From Methylocaldum sp. 14B (GTDB taxonomy: Bacteria > Pseudomonadota > Gammaproteobacteria > Methylococcales > Methylococcaceae): 64,000 nucleotides of DNA. This document shows, in pieces, positions 8,199-16,842 of the stretch (positions are counted from its first letter, which is position 1; the number at the start of each line of letters is the position of its first letter). The notes under the pieces were generated by a model. It was not told the origin of the DNA. It saw nothing but the letters and a program-made list of their open reading frames with translations, and did not search any database. Location of the stretch: positions 1 through 64,000 of the forward strand of contig NZ_MSCV01000037.1 of NCBI RefSeq assembly GCF_002005105.1, written 5' to 3'. The translations under genes were made by a program, and so were the position numbers.

Positions 8199-9131
8199 TC
8201 AAATGGGCTCTTTCGCTAATCTGCCCGGCGACCGCCGATCCTTTTCAGGGCCGGACCGGCGGCGGATGCGGATCACGAGCAGCACGATCAGGGCGCTCAT
8301 CCAGGCAGCGGTGAGATAACCGATCATCCCGTCGTAAGACCCGGTCAAAAACGACCAGTATCCGTTCGGAACGCCGTTCGTTGCCGCTTTGGTGGTCTTG
8401 ATGACGCAGACCCACCCGGCATGTATGCCGATGCAGTAGCCCAAGCCCAAGGGAAAAGCCACCCGAATCCAGGCGAGAAAGACTGCCGCGAGGAATAACG
8501 CGAGAAAAGAGGAGGGATCCAGGGTTGGAAGAGTGGCCAGGGCATCCCCTACGATTCGAAAACCTGTAGTCCAGTCGACATCGGCCGCTGCGGGTTTCAA
8601 GTCGCTGCGCAAGAAATGGAGTAGGGCGAAATAAAAGGAACTGATGGCGACGGCCGATAGGGTTCCGGCCGCTTTTCGAAGTGCGGCGAACAGAACGCCG
8701 CGGAAAATCGTTTCTTCTATGATTGCCACGACCAATCCTATGCCGAGTGCCTTAAGTGCGGTCATTCCGAGGCGATGGGCGTTCGACCAGGCATCCATAT
8801 CGATCTCGCGAACGTCCAGGGCGATCAACGCCAAGGCATGAAGGGCGAGCATGGCGGCTCCCAACGGAACACCGACCGCGACCTGGCGAGACAGCTCGGA
8901 CTTGGTTCCCACCCCGATGTCCGGACGGCGCAGGCTGAAGAATTTCGCCGCCGGAATGATGCTGAGAAGGAGAAGCAAATGACCGCTGCGGTTTACCAGG
9001 GTATGAAACCCGATGGCACCATCCGTGATCCAAAAGATCGGGTAGGCGAAAAACGCGGCGAGCGAGGCGCAAAGAAGTATGACCAACAAAGGTGCCAGCA
9101 CCGCTGAACTAACGATTCTTAGGGAAAGCAT
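8199..9131 (-). CDS. CPBP family intramembrane metalloprotease
   Basis: This 310-residue protein has about eight membrane segments. It carries the CPBP (CAAX-protease and bacteriocin-processing) motifs: EETIFRGVLF with the EExxxR glutamates near residue 140, SFYFALLHFL with the second-site His, and GIHAGWV with the third. The family cleaves within the membrane; bacterial members often have unknown substrates. It lies directly upstream of cmoA in what looks like a two-gene operon. The ribosome-binding site is weak. Confidence 0.8.
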   Translation of the reverse strand: MLSLRIVSSAVLAPLLVILLCASLAAFFAYPIFWITDGAIGFHTLVNRSGHLLLLLSIIPAAKFFSLRRPDIGVGTKSELSRQVAVGVPLGAAMLALHALALIALDVREIDMDAWSNAHRLGMTALKALGIGLVVAIIEETIFRGVLFAALRKAAGTLSAVAISSFYFALLHFLRSDLKPAAADVDWTTGFRIVGDALATLPTLDPSSFLALFLAAVFLAWIRVAFPLGLGYCIGIHAGWVCVIKTTKAATNGVPNGYWSFLTGSYDGMIGYLTAAWMSALIVLLVIRIRRRSGPEKDRRSPGRLAKEPI

Positions 9132-9423
9132 GACAAAGGATTTGAAACATTGATGCGCTAAAGCCGATGGCGCGTTAAATGGTCGAAAGTCTATCTCATA
9201 TGGCGCATGGTGGGTAAAACGGCACCGTTCGGTGGGAAGCCGAGCGTTTCCGAACCCCCTGCTGGGTACAAATGCACGAGCCTGCGAGGCGGCGCTCCTT
9301 ATGTCGCATCGGGCTTGAGCGACGATTCACCAAAGCAGTATTAATCGCGCCGTCTCCACCTCCGGTGCGGGCGGCCTCGATCGATATCTCTGTGCCTGCA
9401 CAAGGGTGCCTTTAGGAATGGAC

Positions 9424-10125
9424 ATGCAAGAAACGGATTTTACGCGGCGTAGGCTATGTCTTGGTCTGATTCACCGACGTTCATGTTGGTTGCCTACCGC
9501 TCACGGTTGGATGGTTCTTTTTCTCGTTTCCTTGAGTTCCGCCGCTTTCATCGTTGGTAGGATCCATCCTTTTTTATCGATCAGCGACCCGATTTCCGGG
9601 GGCGGCCTTGTGGCAGAGGGATGGATGCCGGATTACGCGATGGAGCAAGTGATTGCCGAATTCGAACGCGGTCGATACACCCGGCTCTACGTCACCGGCG
9701 GCCCTATCGAGAGAGGACGGTTGCTCCAGAAATACGGAACGTCCGCCGAGGCCGGCGCCGCCATGTTGGTCGAACTGGGGCTGGATGCGGATGTAGTCCA
9801 GCCGGTTCCGGCGCCGCGGAGCAGGACGGATCGGACGTACATATCCGCTATCGCTCTACGAAACTGGTTTGCTCGGAACGGGATTGAGGAACGCTCGCTG
9901 ACCGTTGTGTCGCTCGGGGTTCACGCCCGCCGAAGCCGCCTGTTGTTCCAGACGGCTATCGGGCGGTCTATCCCCGTTGGTGTCATCGCCGTCGAGGATG
10001 AAAGTCACGACCCGATGCGCTGGTGGCGGTCCAGCGAGGGATTTCGAACCGTAACGGACGAGGCGATCGCTTATCTTTACACTACCCTGATTTTTTATCC
10101 TGGAAGGGAGATCATGGCTCGGTAG
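9424..10125 (+). CDS. YdcF/ElyC/SanA-like DUF218 membrane protein
   Basis: This 233-residue protein has one N-terminal membrane segment (about residues 28-48) followed by a DUF218-like domain: GGLVAEGWMPDYAM, LYVTGGPIERG, TSAEAGAAMLVELGLD, SRTDRTYISAIAL, SLGVHARRSRLLF. The family is associated with envelope or polysaccharide metabolism in E. coli (ElyC, SanA). I chose the ATG at 9424 because AGGA lies at good distance; upstream GTG and ATG codons are alternatives. It stands at the edge of the exopolysaccharide locus and may belong to it. Confidence 0.75.
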   Translation: MQETDFTRRRLCLGLIHRRSCWLPTAHGWMVLFLVSLSSAAFIVGRIHPFLSISDPISGGGLVAEGWMPDYAMEQVIAEFERGRYTRLYVTGGPIERGRLLQKYGTSAEAGAAMLVELGLDADVVQPVPAPRSRTDRTYISAIALRNWFARNGIEERSLTVVSLGVHARRSRLLFQTAIGRSIPVGVIAVEDESHDPMRWWRSSEGFRTVTDEAIAYLYTTLIFYPGREIMAR

Positions 10126-10289
10126 TGTGACTTGCCGTCTCTACCCCGATCGCTCGAGGTCTTTCCCGTTATGAAGCCTCGATGTGGCGTTCGCTCGTCG
10201 CTCTCCACATTGCAAAAAGACGTTCCGTTGGTCTCTTACGGTTTTAAAGAGGGCGGCTCTTGTTTAGAATCGATCAAAAAAGGAGTGTC

Positions 10290-11348
10290 ATGAATAAACA
10301 GGATGTTTTGAGGTACTGCCTAGTCAGTATCGTTTTGGGAGCATGTTGCGGTTGCTCTTGGGTTGGCGCCGCGACGCCGCGAGCAGTTGATGATCCGACC
10401 GCTCTGCGCGCCAGAGGATCGAAAACAACTAATCCATCTCCGGCAACTACGCGCTATGTTCGTCCGTTCGGCCCGAACGCGCCCTGGAACCGACCGGTGG
10501 ACGGGCTGCCGCGCCATCCCCAGTCCGATGCCTTGACCAATCGCCTGTGGCAATATTCGCCGTCGCGGGTCGGCAATTTCAATCTGTCCTTCAGCGGGTA
10601 TACCTATCCGGTGTACATGGCCGGCACCGCGAAAGGCTCTTACCCAGTCCGAGCGCCATCATGGAACAAACTCAACGGTACCAAGATCCCCTGGAGCCCG
10701 GATTGGAAGCCCGCGACCGGCTCCGATAGCCAGGTGATCATCCTCGACCCGGACAGCGGGCGCGAATGGGATTTGTGGCAGGCGAGTTTCGATGGGGCCG
10801 CCGTCCATGTTTCGAACGGCAATCTGGTGCCGGGCTCGTATTTGACCAAGGAAGACGGCTTCAAGCCCTCGCGCGGCTGCGGCATTCCCTACCTCGCCAT
10901 GCTGGTGAGACCGGAGGAGATTGCCCAGGGCAAGATCGAGCACGCGCTGTCGATGCCGAGCCGGAACACCGCGAAGACCTTCGTGGCGCCGGCCACCAAG
11001 TCGGACGGTCGGGTTACCCAGAACGGTATGCCCATGGGCACCCGGTTTGCGCTGAACATCACCGATGCCGAGATCGACGAGTGGGTGAACGCCCTACCGA
11101 GCCAATTGACCGGCCAGACCCGTCGGGCGGCGCGGATCATCGCCGTGGCCCTTAGGGATTACGGCTGGTTCATCTCCGACACGGCCGGCGGCGCGCACTT
11201 CCAGTTCGAGGACAACGCCACCGCCAAAGCCAAATGGGAGGCGCTGGGCTTGGGGGAGAAATCGATTGGCTGGAAAAACTACCCTACCGATCTGCTCGAT
11301 GGCTTGCTGACCAAACAGCGTATCTACGCAATCGTTCCTAGTAACTGA
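10290..11348 (+). CDS. exported protein of unrecognised family, copy 1
   Basis: This 352-residue protein has a lipoprotein-like signal (VSIVLGAC then CGC). AGGAG five bases before the ATG at 10290 fixes the start. From RYVRPFGPNAPWNRPV to the C-terminus it is almost the same as the product of 25200-26249. Features include many Trp, Asn and Gly residues, DPDSGREWDLW, PSRGCGIPYLAMLVRPEEI, and a C-terminal AGGAHFQFEDN followed by the LLDGLLTKQRIYAI motif. I do not recognise an enzyme family. Its place at the border of the polysaccharide locus makes a role in polymer processing or binding possible, but that is inference. Confidence 0.75.
   Translation: MNKQDVLRYCLVSIVLGACCGCSWVGAATPRAVDDPTALRARGSKTTNPSPATTRYVRPFGPNAPWNRPVDGLPRHPQSDALTNRLWQYSPSRVGNFNLSFSGYTYPVYMAGTAKGSYPVRAPSWNKLNGTKIPWSPDWKPATGSDSQVIILDPDSGREWDLWQASFDGAAVHVSNGNLVPGSYLTKEDGFKPSRGCGIPYLAMLVRPEEIAQGKIEHALSMPSRNTAKTFVAPATKSDGRVTQNGMPMGTRFALNITDAEIDEWVNALPSQLTGQTRRAARIIAVALRDYGWFISDTAGGAHFQFEDNATAKAKWEALGLGEKSIGWKNYPTDLLDGLLTKQRIYAIVPSN
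10455..11341 (+). repeat. long inverted repeat, left copy
   Basis: About 890 bp are nearly identical to the reverse complement of 25212-26096. Identity starts at the RYVRPFGP codons and ends at the last codons of the gene; the 5' ends (signal peptides) and flanks are unrelated. Differences are clustered in short patches (around 10645-10670 and 10785-10810), as expected after gene conversion. Confidence 0.9.
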
Positions 11349-11845
11349 TACAAGATGTACCGACCGCAGGCTCGGTTGTGGCTGGTGCTCGGACGAAAGA
11401 AAGAGAAGGGGAAGCGACGGCCGAGTGTAACACCTGAGGACACGCTGACTCGTGTAAGTAGCCTTTCTTAGGTAGTTGTTCGAGTTTTATATCAGTGGTT
11501 TAACCAGCACAATGCACCTACGTATTCGGGTGCACAGGGATGTTTCAAATGGCCGAAAAAGTGACCGGTCTAGACTCTGATCCAGTCGGTATCTCAGTTT
11601 ATGCTCAAACTCGTTAAGTTGAGCTTTGCATATTGGTTTTGTTTTTAAGGAGCCTTTAGTGGGCTTCTTAGTTTCGAAATAGGTTGTTTTAGTCGCAACC
11701 CTCGCCAGGTAGCTTGATAGGTTAACTCAACGAGTAGGGTTATGCCGGAGTCTGCTGTTGGCAACGACGCTTTGGATTTTTCCCAAGGCAAGGAACGTCG
11801 GATAGATGCTGTAACCACCCAACACAGAAACAATAAGAAACACCC
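11349..11845. other. intergenic, no gene recognised
   Basis: About 500 bases lie between the exported-protein gene and the sulfotransferase gene. The region becomes AT-richer toward 11650 and has no convincing frame. It presumably holds the promoter of the operon starting at 11846. Confidence 0.4.
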
Positions 11846-12613
11846 GTGGGAGTCAGTAATTTGGTACGACTACATTCGGCTTTGAAGGCAGCCTCGTTGT
11901 GGGCTATGAGTTATGCGTCCGGGGTGCACACGCAATATACCCGATTTGCGCTTATCGGGCATGCACGCACGGGTTCAAACCTCTTGTTGGACGTATTCCG
12001 GTCCAGCTCTGAGGTCGAGATGTTCCATGAGATATTTAGCTCGGATAACCGGATTATCGGGCAAGGTTTTAATGAAGGTATATCTCGTCTATATAACGAA
12101 TATGCACGCTGCGTCCGCGCGGTCGGGTGCAAGATTTTTTATAACCACTTGACCAACCAAGAATGGACTGAATTCCAGAAATTGAAGGAATTCAAGATCA
12201 TCCACTTGATGCGCCGTAATCGCTTGAGGACACTGGTGTCCCTGGCCATCGCATTCAAAACCGATATTTGGCTGCAGAGGAATTTGCGGAAAAAAGTTCC
12301 GGTTGACCGAAAGAAAGTCCACCTGGAACCGGGAAATTTAGTTGCGCAAATAATGCAGATCCAAAATTGGGAATCCCAAACACGTGGTCGATTCGCAGAC
12401 CACGATATGCTCGAAATTTATTATGAAGATTTGGTGGACGACTTCGATAACATAGCCTCGAAGGCAATAAACTTCGTAGGCGCCAAACAATGGAATTCAA
12501 ATAGGATCGCGTATAGGAAGCAGAATCCGGAGCCGCTCCATCAGCTTATTTCGAACTTCGACGAAGTTAGGGGGGCGTTGAAGAATACGCCATGGGAAAG
12601 ATACCTTGAATGA
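11846..12613 (+). CDS. sulfotransferase family protein
   Basis: It probably transfers sulfate from PAPS to a sugar of the exopolysaccharide. This 255-residue protein has the 5-phosphosulfate loop FALIGHARTGSNLLLDVF (about 34-51) and a 3-phosphate motif HLMRRNRLRTLVSLAIAF near 130, as in Stf0-like or Sulfotransfer_3 proteins. The listed start is a GTG; an ATG at 11904 is another choice, and neither has a strong ribosome-binding site. It is the first gene of a plus-strand series with glycosyltransferase and acyltransferase genes. Confidence 0.75.
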   Translation: MGVSNLVRLHSALKAASLWAMSYASGVHTQYTRFALIGHARTGSNLLLDVFRSSSEVEMFHEIFSSDNRIIGQGFNEGISRLYNEYARCVRAVGCKIFYNHLTNQEWTEFQKLKEFKIIHLMRRNRLRTLVSLAIAFKTDIWLQRNLRKKVPVDRKKVHLEPGNLVAQIMQIQNWESQTRGRFADHDMLEIYYEDLVDDFDNIASKAINFVGAKQWNSNRIAYRKQNPEPLHQLISNFDEVRGALKNTPWERYLE

Positions 12614-12636
12614 GTTTTCCGAACGAGGGAGTGACC

Positions 12637-12771
12637 ATGGATATCGTAAAAATTTCGCAGAAGCTGCTGACTGAAATTGGAGCTCAACTCGATATACATC
12701 GCTCGGAGAAAGATATTTTGCCGATTTTAGGTCAAAGGAATTTTAGAGCTAATTCGTCAACAGCTTTTTGA
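12637..12771 (+). CDS. small protein in exopolysaccharide operon, 44 aa
   Basis: A short frame starts MDIVKISQKLLTEIGAQLDI with a very good ribosome-binding site (GAGGGAG, five bases before the ATG). It fills the gap between the sulfotransferase and GT4 genes and ends where the GT4 frame begins, so translational coupling is plausible. The product is a short amphipathic helix followed by a polar tail. I know no family for it. Confidence 0.45.
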   Translation: MDIVKISQKLLTEIGAQLDIHRSEKDILPILGQRNFRANSSTAF

Positions 12772-12776
12772 AGGCC

Positions 12777-13895
12777 ATGCTTCGAAATGACCCCATTTTG
12801 ATTGTTGATTTAGCGAAATACTACGGAGGCGTGGATGTACGCGTTACCGCCTTAGCGCGAATGCTTCACGGCGAACGTCCTTACGCCGTCGCGACTTTGA
12901 AGGGCTCGGCATTGCATCATCGCCTGGAAGCCGCTGATTTAGTCTCGTTCCCCGTGCCGTTTTCACGGGGCGATCCGAGAATATTGCTCTATTTGTATCG
13001 CCTAATTCGAAAAGGCGGGTATAAGGTAGTGGATACTCATAATCCGCAATCCCAGTTTTGGGGGGGATTGGCCGCAACATGGGCGGGTGCAAGAAGTATT
13101 TGCACTGTTCACAGTGCGTATGGGCTGGAATACGCCAACACTCTGAAAGGGCGGCTATACGAGCTGGTTTTGCAGTTGAGCTATCGGCTCGGTTTTCACT
13201 TTATCGCCGTATCGGAATCGGTACACCAATATCTCGCCGAACTAGGCATTCCATCGACACGAATTTCGCTAATCCACAACGCCATAGAATATACCGAGGA
13301 AACATCGGCCGGGCGGGCTGCTCCATTCTTCAAGGAGCTAGGATGGAGTTCCGACGTGTTCGTAGTCACGGTAGTCGGCCGGCTCGAATCCGTAAAAGGT
13401 CACAGGTTCTTGTTCGAGGCATTGGCACGCCTGGCGAAGTCCAGGCCTCGGCTACGGTGCCTGGTCGTGGGAGATGGCTATCTGCGCAGCGAATATGAAG
13501 AACTGGTAAGGAAGGCGGATCTCGAACAGATTGTCCACTTTGCAGGCTTTCGCAACGATGTCTCCGTCCTCTTAAGCGGCAGCGACGTGTTTTGTTTGCC
13601 TTCTCTTTCCGAAGGTCTGCCGTATGCGGTCCTGGAGGCATGCAATCATCGTCTCCCCTTGCTTTTGAGCGGAGTGGGAGGGCTAGCCGAGCTATTCGAC
13701 CACGGAAAAACCGCGTTTCTTGTTCCGCCAGCGGATGTGGATGCACTGGCGAGAGGAATTTGTTGGCTCATGGATTATCCGGTCGAGGCAAACGGTTTAG
13801 GCGAAGCCGCTTTTCACGCTGTGAAGCAGAAGTCCGGTACTAGGCAGATGTACGGGAAGACCTTGGAAATTTATCAATCTGGTTTACCTCTATAG
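12777..13895 (+). CDS. glycosyltransferase family 4 (GT4)
   Basis: It adds a sugar to the growing lipid-linked repeat unit at the cytoplasmic face. This protein of about 372 residues has a GT-B fold: N-terminal acceptor domain with VVDTHNPQSQFWGGLAA and HSAYGLEY, then the nucleotide-sugar domain with VVGRLESVKGHRFLFEAL, VVGDGYLRSEYE, FCLPSLSEGLPYAVLEACN (the EX7E-type motif) and GKTAFLVPPADVDAL. The start is uncertain: TTG at 12768 or ATG at 12777. It overlaps or abuts the small ORF before it. Confidence 0.85.
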   Translation: MLRNDPILIVDLAKYYGGVDVRVTALARMLHGERPYAVATLKGSALHHRLEAADLVSFPVPFSRGDPRILLYLYRLIRKGGYKVVDTHNPQSQFWGGLAATWAGARSICTVHSAYGLEYANTLKGRLYELVLQLSYRLGFHFIAVSESVHQYLAELGIPSTRISLIHNAIEYTEETSAGRAAPFFKELGWSSDVFVVTVVGRLESVKGHRFLFEALARLAKSRPRLRCLVVGDGYLRSEYEELVRKADLEQIVHFAGFRNDVSVLLSGSDVFCLPSLSEGLPYAVLEACNHRLPLLLSGVGGLAELFDHGKTAFLVPPADVDALARGICWLMDYPVEANGLGEAAFHAVKQKSGTRQMYGKTLEIYQSGLPL

Positions 13896-14009
13896 GCACT
13901 GAGATATTTCGAGTTAAACCGGTGACTACGAAACGATCGAAATATCACGGGTTTTGCATCATTAACCAATGGAACGGCTAACCGTAAGAAAAAGGCAAGG
14001 GATTGCATA

Positions 14010-15179
14010 ATGCGCAGTATTTCGGAAAAGGTAACTATCAAAACGTTCCGAGGGATATCCGGTCTCGAGGAAATCGCAACCGAGTGGGAGTTCATAACGA
14101 AGGTCATGGATGGCAAGCGATTTTTTCACCTCGCGGACTGGTACCGTTGTTATCTAAATGCTCTGGAAGACCAGCCCGATACGGTGTTATTCACGGTGGT
14201 ATATGTAAGCGACAATCCGGAAGCCATTTTCCCACTGAAGATATCATCGCAACGAATATTCGGGCTGAAGATGAGGGTGCTGCAACTCCCGAGCCATCCG
14301 CACATGTGCCTCAATGATTTTGTGGTTGCTAAACCCGAACGCGTAAAAACTTACGTGCCTCTCGTTTTAAAACATCTGAAAGAAGTGCCAGGCCTTTCCT
14401 GGGACTATATTTATCTCCCGCGTGTCCTTGAAGAATCAGCCGCAGTCACTGCACTAGCTGAACAGTCTAATATCTGGAATGTTCGAAGATCCTGTGGGCA
14501 ATGCGACTATATAGTTATGCGTCCTTATAATCTAATGTTTCAAGGGTTTTCGAAAACTTTCAGAAATAATATGAGACGAGCAAAAAAGCGTGCCGAAGAT
14601 TTAGGAAACATAACCTACACGTCTGCATCAAAGCATCCGGAACTCGGCATGGCTTACGAGGCTTTTTTAGATGTTGAAGCCTCTGGTTGGAAAGGTAGAA
14701 AAGGATCTGGTACAGCCATAAAACTAGACAAAAAGCTCGAGTCCTTTTATAGGCTGCTAATGGAACACTACTCCCGATCAGGCGGATGCGAAATTCATAT
14801 TATGTGGCATGATAAAAAGCCTATATCTGTGGAGTTCAGTCTCATTACGGATAGTACCCTTTATACCGTAAAGATCGGTTATGATGAAAACTATTCATTC
14901 TGTAGTCCAGGTCATCTGCTTCGCGAATATCTTATGAATTATTATGAGAACAAGGGTGGAATTAGTTTTAATAATTTGATTACGGATGCATCATGGCATA
15001 GTGGATGGAAGCCCCAATTTTACAACGTATTTCACTACTATCTATGTAGGCCGACCGTGCGAGGATGGATTGCTTACGTATATCAAAAAGCACTTCTTGA
15101 GATTCGCCCGGTATGGTTGGTGTTGAAGCCGAAGTTGAGGAATTTGAATATCATACCCGGGCGATTCGCTCGTGCTTGA
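14010..15179 (+). CDS. FemAB/CelD-like GNAT acyltransferase
   Basis: This 389-residue soluble protein has the pattern of the BcsL/CelD (Acetyltransf_6) family found in exopolysaccharide loci: an N-terminal region LEEIATEWEFITK, RFFHLADWYRCYL, then FSKTFRNNMRRAKKRAE, EAFLDVEASGWKGRKGSGTA, and a C-terminal GNAT-like LRLY-type strand region ending in GISFNNLITDASWHSGWKP. It probably acylates a sugar or lipid-linked intermediate. The gene is noticeably more AT-rich than its neighbours, which may reflect separate acquisition. A second family member is encoded at 28834-29985. Confidence 0.78.
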   Translation: MRSISEKVTIKTFRGISGLEEIATEWEFITKVMDGKRFFHLADWYRCYLNALEDQPDTVLFTVVYVSDNPEAIFPLKISSQRIFGLKMRVLQLPSHPHMCLNDFVVAKPERVKTYVPLVLKHLKEVPGLSWDYIYLPRVLEESAAVTALAEQSNIWNVRRSCGQCDYIVMRPYNLMFQGFSKTFRNNMRRAKKRAEDLGNITYTSASKHPELGMAYEAFLDVEASGWKGRKGSGTAIKLDKKLESFYRLLMEHYSRSGGCEIHIMWHDKKPISVEFSLITDSTLYTVKIGYDENYSFCSPGHLLREYLMNYYENKGGISFNNLITDASWHSGWKPQFYNVFHYYLCRPTVRGWIAYVYQKALLEIRPVWLVLKPKLRNLNIIPGRFARA

Positions 15180-15349
15180 CTAATAGGCAAAGGAGTCGCA
15201 ATTCGTTGAGTAAATACGTAGCAAGTGAAACTTCATGTGTCGTATTAGCAAGGTTGTTTAGAGTGGCCGATAGTTCGATGATTTAGGCCATTCATGAACC
15301 TTTCGACACTGTCATCAATGCCGTTAGACAAAGACATCAAGGGATTATG

Positions 15350-16504
15350 ATGTTATCAATTTTTTGGTTATGTCTAGGCTTAATTTGTTACGTCTATATC
15401 GGATACCCCATCTTAATTACAGCGCTTGCCTCGGTAAGACAACGTCGAATCGACGCAGCGCCGATTCACCCGACAGTCAGCTTGATTGTTTGCGCTTACA
15501 ATGAAGAGGATATTATAGGCAGGAAAATTGAGAATAGTCTGTCATTGAATTACCCGGCGCATCTGCTCGAGGTGATAGTGGTTAATGATGGGTCGACGGA
15601 TAGAACGTCATCAATAATCAGTAAATATACCGATAAACCGGATATCACTATTGTTCACTCCCCTGTGCGGGAAGGGAAGGCTGCCGCGATGAATCGGGCC
15701 GCCGCTCTAGCCAAGGGTGAAATCCTGATTTTTTCGGACGCACGTGCCATTTATCGTGCCGATAGTCTAAAGCTTCTGGTTCGGAATTTTAATGATCCAG
15801 AGGTCGGATGCGTTAATGGCAACAGGCGTTTGCACAAAAACAGATCGCCGATCTTCGGCTCCGAGAAATCGTATTGGGGCTACGAGGCTTACATTAAAAC
15901 GAAGGAAACTCAATGCGGGTCGACCGTCAGTGTCAGCGGGGCGATGCTCGCCATTCGCGCATCGATATTCGAGCCTATACCGACCAATATGATTCTCGAT
16001 GATGCCTGCCTCGCCATGCAGACATTGCGGAAAGGATTTCGAGTCATCTACGATCCGGCGGCGCTGTGTTTCCAAAGTTCGGCGATGTCCACGCGCGACG
16101 AGGTTTTGCGAAGGCAGCGCATTACAGCCGGACGCTTTCAGATGCTCCTGGATGCTCGGGCATTATGGCCATGGAACGACAAGCTCGCAATTTTCGAATT
16201 GGTATCTCATAAGGTCATGCGTCTCTTCCTGCCGTTCTTCAGTGCCGGTGTCTTTCTTTCCAGCGCGGGATTGATGTTTTTACCGGATACTCCCGAAATA
16301 GTGATTGCATTATTTTGGGCCCAAATCGCATTTGGTTTCCTGGCCGTTATTGGATGGATCTCGGAAAAGTTCGGTTGGAAGGTAGGGCTGTTGGGGATTT
16401 GGTATTACATCGCGAGCGGAAATTTTGCGTCCTTCCGCGGTCTGGTGAGGTATTCGAAAGGTAGGCAGACCGTTCTTTGGGAGAAAGCGCGCCGTACGGA
16501 GTGA
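15350..16504 (+). CDS. glycosyltransferase family 2, membrane-bound
   Basis: This 384-residue protein has an N-terminal membrane segment, a GT2 domain (SLIVCAYNEEDIIGRKIENS, VVNDGSTDRTSSII, EILIFSDARAIYR as the D-x-D-like site, SVSGAMLAIRAS, LDDACLAMQTLRKGFRV, RRQRITAGRFQML) and two or three C-terminal membrane segments. The layout resembles ExoU/IcaA-like enzymes that extend polysaccharides. Two ATGs stand in a row at 15347 and 15350; AAGGG fits the second better. It is the last gene of the plus-strand series and faces the chain-length regulator gene. Confidence 0.87.
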   Translation: MLSIFWLCLGLICYVYIGYPILITALASVRQRRIDAAPIHPTVSLIVCAYNEEDIIGRKIENSLSLNYPAHLLEVIVVNDGSTDRTSSIISKYTDKPDITIVHSPVREGKAAAMNRAAALAKGEILIFSDARAIYRADSLKLLVRNFNDPEVGCVNGNRRLHKNRSPIFGSEKSYWGYEAYIKTKETQCGSTVSVSGAMLAIRASIFEPIPTNMILDDACLAMQTLRKGFRVIYDPAALCFQSSAMSTRDEVLRRQRITAGRFQMLLDARALWPWNDKLAIFELVSHKVMRLFLPFFSAGVFLSSAGLMFLPDTPEIVIALFWAQIAFGFLAVIGWISEKFGWKVGLLGIWYYIASGNFASFRGLVRYSKGRQTVLWEKARRTE

Positions 16505-16842
16505 GGGCAGATTCGTTCTGCGAGCGCTTTCCTTTTCGATGGTGAGTTCGGTCTGCTGATGAAGCGGTTACGACTCCGGCAAGCGGATCGCAGCTTCCAA
16601 GGACGTTCGATCAGTGTTGTGGCTGTGGGGCGTGGGGCGCACGGATGCCCTGAGGCCCATCGAGACGGCACGACGATAGTCCGCAGGAAGTCAGGCGCCG
16701 ACGGATCGTCCATCGAAAGGAGGTGCACAGCCGTCGAGCGGGGTAGGGCGGCCTCGAGACCGCCCATCCGCTGACGACAGCGGGTTTACCCAGCCGAGTG
16801 TGTCCACTGTTCCCAAATGCCGGCCACTCCGTTCGAAGGTCT
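16505..16842. other. intergenic between convergent operons
   Basis: About 340 bases separate the GT2 gene (plus) and the chain-length regulator (minus). A perfect-arm palindrome GGGCGGCCTCGAGACCGCCC (16746-16765) could act as a shared hairpin, but there is no T-run. No gene is recognised. Confidence 0.4.

Noticed and set aside
16746-16765. Palindrome as a bidirectional terminator
   Set aside because: The arms are good but there is no T-run on either side.
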